Positions 59,063 through 64,000 of a stretch of 64,000 bases of DNA are shown here, piece after piece. Origin of the DNA: Leucocoprinus leucothites. Its lineage: Eukaryota > Basidiomycota > Agaricomycetes > Agaricales > Agaricaceae. The notes below the pieces were generated by a model. It did no database searches and had not been told where the DNA came from. It was given only the letters and a program-made list of their open reading frames with translations. Position 1 is the first letter of the stretch; the number at the start of each line of letters is the position of its first letter. Both the position numbers and the translations under genes were made by a program. Location of the stretch: positions 1,178,001 to 1,242,000 of the forward strand of contig JAACJO010000010.1 of assembly GCA_013368445.1 (NCBI GenBank), read 5' to 3'.

Positions 59063-59415
59063 TATCAGTCAGCAAGCATGCAGCTACCTGCATGCAATGG
59101 AACAGCCGAGATATGAAGGAGGTATCGCGTCGAGCTGTTCCGGAGTATGGAGGACGACGTCACGAAACTCAAGTACCAAATGGCAAAGTCCGATCGACGC
59201 GTAGGATTAACGATGGTCACGTGCTATCCGATTATGAGTGGCGTGACTTCGGTATTTCCGGACCGCTTGGCCGGGTGCACCTTCACACTGTTCTCATCCA
59301 TTTTTCGCGACTCATCGCGTAGATAATCAGCAATATGGGTCATTAGTACTATACGTTAGTAAATTGGCATCGTCGTAACTGTCGTAAACTAGGAAGAATT
59401 ATTTGATGCTCAGGA
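59063..59415. other. Intergenic region
   Basis: About 0.35 kb, between the start of the lysine-rich gene and the end of the gamma-glutamyltranspeptidase gene on the same strand. No feature seen. Confidence 0.4.
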
Positions 59416-62002
59416 TCAGTAACCTACTGCCATCCCATTCTTCCTTGAATCACCAGCAGCTGAAGAGAATATGTACGTCAGTAACATGATAATCCACAGC
59501 CAATACTAGATAAACTAAAACGAACCATAGAGAATCCCATCTTTCTGCATGACCATATGGACTACACCTGCTATTCTCCTGATATCGGCAACTGGAAACA
59601 GAGTCGAGGTGAGCGAAATTTATTTATCTGGCTCAAGACTAAGACGAACCCGAAACATTGTGTCCGACGTGGCGCAAATATTCAATCACATCTGGGGGGT
59701 AAATTTCATCCACGTCCACTTCAAGAGGATAGAGCTGATCATGGACACGACCGAATTCCACCGCTTCACTTGCATGAAGTCCCCAGTCGAGGCCCAACAA
59801 CACCTGAACCATGGAGGTAAATATCCTTCCTCCCCCTGAGCCACCCATGCTGGCATAAAATGATCCGTCGGGATTCTCCAGGATAGCAGGGGACGTTGAT
59901 GATACTGGTACCTTGCCAGGCTCAGGATAATTGTCTAGGTAGGACATGTATCAGAGAACTTCACTTGGACGCATTAGTAGGAAATTGAACTTACATGGAG
60001 AAGGGTATATACCAAAATCATTTGGTACACCGGGCACTGCGAAGTCGTCCATCTCATCGTTGAAGATGATGCCTGTGACAGGGTCAAGGACTAAAGAGCC
60101 AAAGACGCTATTGACAGTGGATGTGAGCGAGACTGCCATTCCATTCTGGTCTATGACGGATGTATGGCTCTAGCTCAAGCTGGTTACTGATTCGTCGAGT
60201 TGACTTGAGAGAATGACGACTCACAGTTCCACGATCCATAGGTACATCGAATACCGGGTTGTAATACTCTGGAGGATGTGTTCTATCCTGTATATAAATC
60301 AATGGAAGTCAGGGAGGCACTTTGCTTCTGGGAGGAAACGCGTACGTCGGTAATGTTACGAACTATCTCCTGTGCGTACTCCTTAGTAACCAATTTCGAG
60401 ATACGTTCTGTATCTTCGGCCGTTACAGGATCAGACATCTTTGTCCTATCCTCGAATAAGCCGAAATAATCTACCGACTACAGGGAAAGAATACATACCG
60501 TGAAGCGAACGCAAACTTCATCGTTTCTATTAGTCGATGCACGGCGAGTGGTGTTAGCTTTGGCATGTCATAATTCTCTAGTACGTTGAGCATCTGCAAG
60601 AGTACTAACCAGAACACATTAAATACATTCATATTATCAATATGTGCAGATAGGACTCACGGGTTCCACCTCCCGGTGCAGGAGTGGTGTATACCTTCCT
60701 TCCACGATAGGTCCCTACCAAAGGCTTTTCACTTCGGATGCGATAGTTCTTCAAGTCTTGATGGGACAGTATGCCACCAGTTTGACGAACTTTGTTTACT
60801 ATAGCATCAGCAATAGGACCCTACAAGGAAAAAAATCAGTCACACATCTAGATAGAAATGATAAACCTCCGGGAGAAAAATAAAATTCACCTCGTAAAAA
60901 GCACCGGGGCCTTGCTCAGCAATGATAGATAATGTTCGTGAATAGCTTGTCCTGTTGATCCAGTCACCTTCCTTCAACAAAATGCCGTCCGGTGCAAATA
61001 CAGGTTTCCAGTCAGGGTGATTGAGCATTAATGGACCAAACATCTAGAAACGTAGAAAACGTCCGTTGACACATACCGAGCGCACCAAAGTTGAATTGTT
61101 GGATCTAAGATAGAGAAAGGCACAACGTACCTGAATCCGTCTCGCCAACTCACTTTGCACCTTCCACCCGGCAGCAAGGTTTGCACTAGGCTCAACCAAC
61201 TCCTTCCAAGGTATAGTCCCCCACCTCCTATGAGCTTCTTGCAATCCACGTAACTCCCCAGGTACAGCAATCGCCAAGCCACCCCATCGTGATTTCATAG
61301 GATCATCCTTGAACATTGTGGTATTCGACAAAGCAGGTGCCGTTTCTCTGAAGTTTAATGTCCATACTTCAGACTCAGAGGAACTGTTGCTAGTCGAGTC
61401 TGAACTTGGTATACGGACGACCATAAATCCTCCTCCTCCTATACCAGAACTAAAGAGAAGCAAATTTCCAAAGTCAATCAAATTAATATACTGAAATGAT
61501 CAAGACAATATACTCACGAAAACATATTCACAACTCCTGTACAAAGTGCCGCACTAATCGCAGCATCCACCGCATTACCCCCTTTCTTCAGCACATCGAT
61601 ACCCATTTGCGAACATGCTCCGTTCTCTGTTGCGGCTGCTCCTCTGTAGGCTTTCACCAAATATGCCGGATTCCTAGGATGTTGCTCGATAACCCGTGTA
61701 GCTAAATCGTTGCCAAGGTATTCATGGTAATATTGTTCAAATGATTCAGGTTCCGGCGCCACGGGAGTCGTAAGAGAGGAAGAGGAGGATGTTATTTGGT
61801 CGTAGAGCTCTCCTACCAGAGGAGGCGTATGGGGAGACCACCAGTATGCAAGCAACACAAATCCAGCGATGATAATTCGTATCACCACTCTTTCATGCAC
61901 ACCAGCATTAGACCGCCCTTGTTCCGCATTCTGTGCCTGTTCCTCTTCTCGTTCAATGATTCCCCTCCCCTCCGACAGCAAGATATTCCGACCAGAGCCC
62001 AT
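59416..62002 (-). CDS. GGT: Gamma-glutamyltranspeptidase, type II membrane form
   Basis: About a dozen exons. From ATG at 62002 a 38-residue cytosolic head precedes a single membrane helix at residues 39-55 (VVIRIIIAGFVLLAYWW), so the catalytic part faces the vacuole or cell exterior. The large subunit shows RGAAATENGACSQMGIDVLK, GGNAVDAAISAALC, SGIGGGGFMVVRIP, FRETAPAL and then GLAIAVPGELRGLQEAHRRW. The small subunit begins at the autoprocessing Thr in GTSHTSVIDQNGMAVSLTST (catalytic Thr of the T-x-H-x-S-V motif), followed by NSVFGSLVLDPVTGIIFNDE and MDDF. MGGSGGGRIFTSMVQVL carries the oxyanion loop. The last exons give IRRIAGVVHMVMQKDGILY and end AAGDSRKNGMAVGY at 59416. It cleaves glutathione and other gamma-glutamyl compounds. 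Confidence 0.9.
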
Positions 62003-62714
62003 TGGGGTATATACAGGAAATGATAGGAAATGGGGCTCCTCCTAGTCAGTGGTAATAGCAGGTATCGAGTATGTGCACAGCGCCGTGGAGGGGGTATGAG
62101 TCTGCAAGCCTTCAAAGGCCTAAGGAGACAAGGATAATGGATGGTGGAAGATGCTAGGCGTCACGATCGGCGAGCGTTTAGGCACACGAGGGCAGATTAG
62201 TCAAGTGCGGATATCCGAACCGAAACTATACTTGTTCGGGTCAAATACGCTTTGCTTATCACGGACCCCTGAAGGCCTGACCTGTTTATCTTTATCTCAG
62301 GCATACCGACCAAGTCGCTCAAAAGTGCTATATCCCTCACGCACTTGGTCAGCAATTACAAATAGTGATGGAAACTCACAGAGATTTCTATGTTAGTCTC
62401 TGTGAACCTTCCGGTCACCTAATTTAAGAGACTCCAGTCTCATGCTGCAAAGGATATGAATGTGTCAACTTCAGTTCTAAATGCGGTCCTCTCGGATCAT
62501 TTCGTCCATCAATGCATCAATGCGAAGGCTTATGCAAGCAGTATGCAGCACAACGTCGTCACCTTCGATCAGACCTCTCACGGTCTGAACCTGATCTCAC
62601 TGGCCCTCGTAATTCCTTTTGCAACGGTGCTATGGCGATAACCTGAACAACTGTGAGCGTCTTTACCAGTTAACTACTCTCTGAACACTCAAGCTAACTG
62701 TGACAGGTCTAGAA
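62003..62714. other. Divergent intergenic region
   Basis: About 0.7 kb between the GGT and DUF1365 starts. A 61-codon plus-strand stretch (62456-62641) ends with a hydrophobic helix-like run, LNLISLALVIPFATVLWR. It could be an upstream exon of the DUF1365 gene, but I could not find a donor that keeps the frame. Confidence 0.4.
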
Positions 62715-64000
62715 ATGGCCCCTGCAATGTCTGACCCCGTTCCACAAGGATACATACTTCAAAACCGGGTTACACACTTCCGAGGATTGCCTATTTCGAG
62801 CACTCACGCTTTTAGATATCACACTCTGTCTTTCCTGTTAGGAGTAGACGCCTTAGAGTCCGGACAACTTGACCTCGCAGCGGGGTTTGTTTTTGGCTAC
62901 GGCAGGCGTTGGGGCCGTCTACTCGGACTCCGGTCCCAGCCGTATCTCAATACTCTCAGCTCGTCATCCATCAGGCAGAAACTTGAAGACCAACTCCGGA
63001 AACACCATAGACTTCGTAATGATGAAACATTTCAAGACGCATGGATTATGACGATGCCGAGCATCCTTGGGTTTGAGGGCATCAACCCACTTACTGTCTA
63101 CTTTTGTTATCAGAACCAGGCTCTATGGATCGTAGTACTCGAGGTGAGCTATCATTGCAGTTTCAAAATATTAAACAGCACCCTAATCATTTAAGATAAG
63201 ATACACAACACATTCGGTGAAAGCCATGTTCATCTGTTAGAAGTCGGCACCAACGAGGATACCACTATTGCGAGAGGGTATGTCCACGAATCAGAGAGAG
63301 TCAAGTGCCTGTACTCAACTTGGCATTCCCGATAGCTACGATCATCAATGGACATTCCGACGTCAATTTCATGTTTCACCCTTTAATGACCGCTCAGGCT
63401 TTTACACCGTATCAGTCAAGTCTCCTGGAATGGCTCCCCGATCATACAAGGCAGATATGAATGCAGGCGGATCAATACTCTTACCTGTAGTAAGCGTCCG
63501 CCTGTATACTGACCCGGAAACAACAACCTCCCTCAGTCCTGAAGGCTCAAGCCTAATGTGCGGTAATGATGACCAAGCACCAGCAGAAATGCACGGGCGT
63601 CCATCACTTGGCAAACTCAAGTTGGCCGCCTACCTCCGAACAACATCCATATTGCCACTTACAACCAAGAATGTCATGCAACAGCTCATGAAACAGCCCT
63701 TCGTGCTGTTTCTTACAATGCCTCGCATATTGTATCATGCCTGGGTCCTTCACTTCTCGAAACGTCTGGATGTATTCCCGCGGCCGGAGCCACACCCGGT
63801 CATTACCCGGTCAGAATCACCCAGCACGGATGAGGCAGTGCCTGGTGGTGGTGTGGGTTGGCAGGACGAGAGTGTTCTAGAGTCTTATGCACGGAGGGTC
63901 ATCATCGAGTTCCTACACCGTCGAACGGCCGAGACAGGCGTCTCGGTCGTGTTGAGGCCGTCGAACCCCAGCATCGCGCCGACAAAGATCCTTACTGCTG
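62715..64000 (+). CDS. DUF1365-family protein, cut by the window edge
   Basis: From ATG at 62715 the frame reads MAPAMSDPVPQGYILQNRVT, then HAFRYHTLSFLLGVDALESG and WIMTMPSILGFEGINPLTVY followed by FCYQNQALWIVVLE. An intron (about 63144-63200) joins to IHNTFGESHVHLLEVG, and a second (about 63278-63337) to GYDHQWTFRRQFHVSPFNDR. These are the hallmark blocks of DUF1365: H...FRY..., GFNP...FYY-like, N.FGE.H..., and the K.FHVSPF motif. In bacteria such genes neighbour cyclopropane-fatty-acid synthase-like and amine oxidase genes; the biochemical role is not established. An N-terminal membrane segment is common in fungal forms and may lie in an upstream exon. The 3' end is missing: the frame is open at 64000. 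Confidence 0.85.

Noticed and set aside
1..64000. Transposons, CRISPR arrays or rRNA genes
   Set aside because: No reverse transcriptase, integrase or transposase motifs, no LTRs, no regularly spaced repeats and no rRNA sequence were seen.

Overview
The window is nuclear DNA from a filamentous fungus, almost certainly an Agaricomycete (mushroom-forming basidiomycete). The protein-coding genes are broken by many short introns of about 45-65 bases with GT...AG ends. The gene content (DUF6533-type membrane proteins, F-box-like proteins, a Mug135-like protein, secreted PEBP-like proteins, a CRIB-type kinase) is typical of that group. Exon ends below were worked out by eye, so splice positions may be off by a base or more and gene spans include introns.

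Layout. 1-12370: a tandem segmental duplication with two near-complete units of about 5-6 kb and a third truncated unit. Each full unit carries a plus-strand DUF6533-like seven-helix membrane protein gene (4025-5994 and 9336-11319). It also carries a minus-strand SRPBCC-like gene (intact-looking in unit A, deleted in unit B) and a minus-strand hydrophobic coding-like block I could not name. 13090-14110 (-) is a serine-rich unknown protein, divergent from a BAG-domain co-chaperone (14435-15541, +). 15650-19490 holds two tandem secreted PEBP-like genes (-) with shared 3' flanks. 20609-21655 (-) is a Mug135-like coiled-coil protein. 22066-26578 (-) is a pair of F-box-like paralogues, the first of which is frameshifted.

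27495-28196 (+) is a charged unknown protein and 28573-36142 (+) is UTP10, a huge component of the small-subunit processome. It is convergent with a CRIB-containing PAK-like kinase (36422-40623, -). From 40.6 to 50.0 kb the DNA is nearly empty except for a small Cys/His-rich protein (47063-47377, +), which has a clear paralogue at 50168-50491. 50982-52748 (-) is RNA polymerase I subunit A49, divergent from SET2, the H3K36 methyltransferase (53123-56669, +). A lysine/proline-rich nuclear-looking protein (57121-59062, -), gamma-glutamyltranspeptidase (59416-62002, -) and a DUF1365 protein running off the right edge (62715-64000, +) complete the window.

The housekeeping block (27-40 kb and 51-64 kb) is mostly ribosome biogenesis, chromatin and signalling. 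The left 26 kb is a duplication-prone accessory region with tandem paralogues in several states of decay. The most novel items are the two-member Cys/His-rich small-protein family, whose ten Cys/His positions keep identical spacing apart from one loop, and an 18-base repeat in SET2 that encodes consecutive copies of the SUMO-acceptor consensus.
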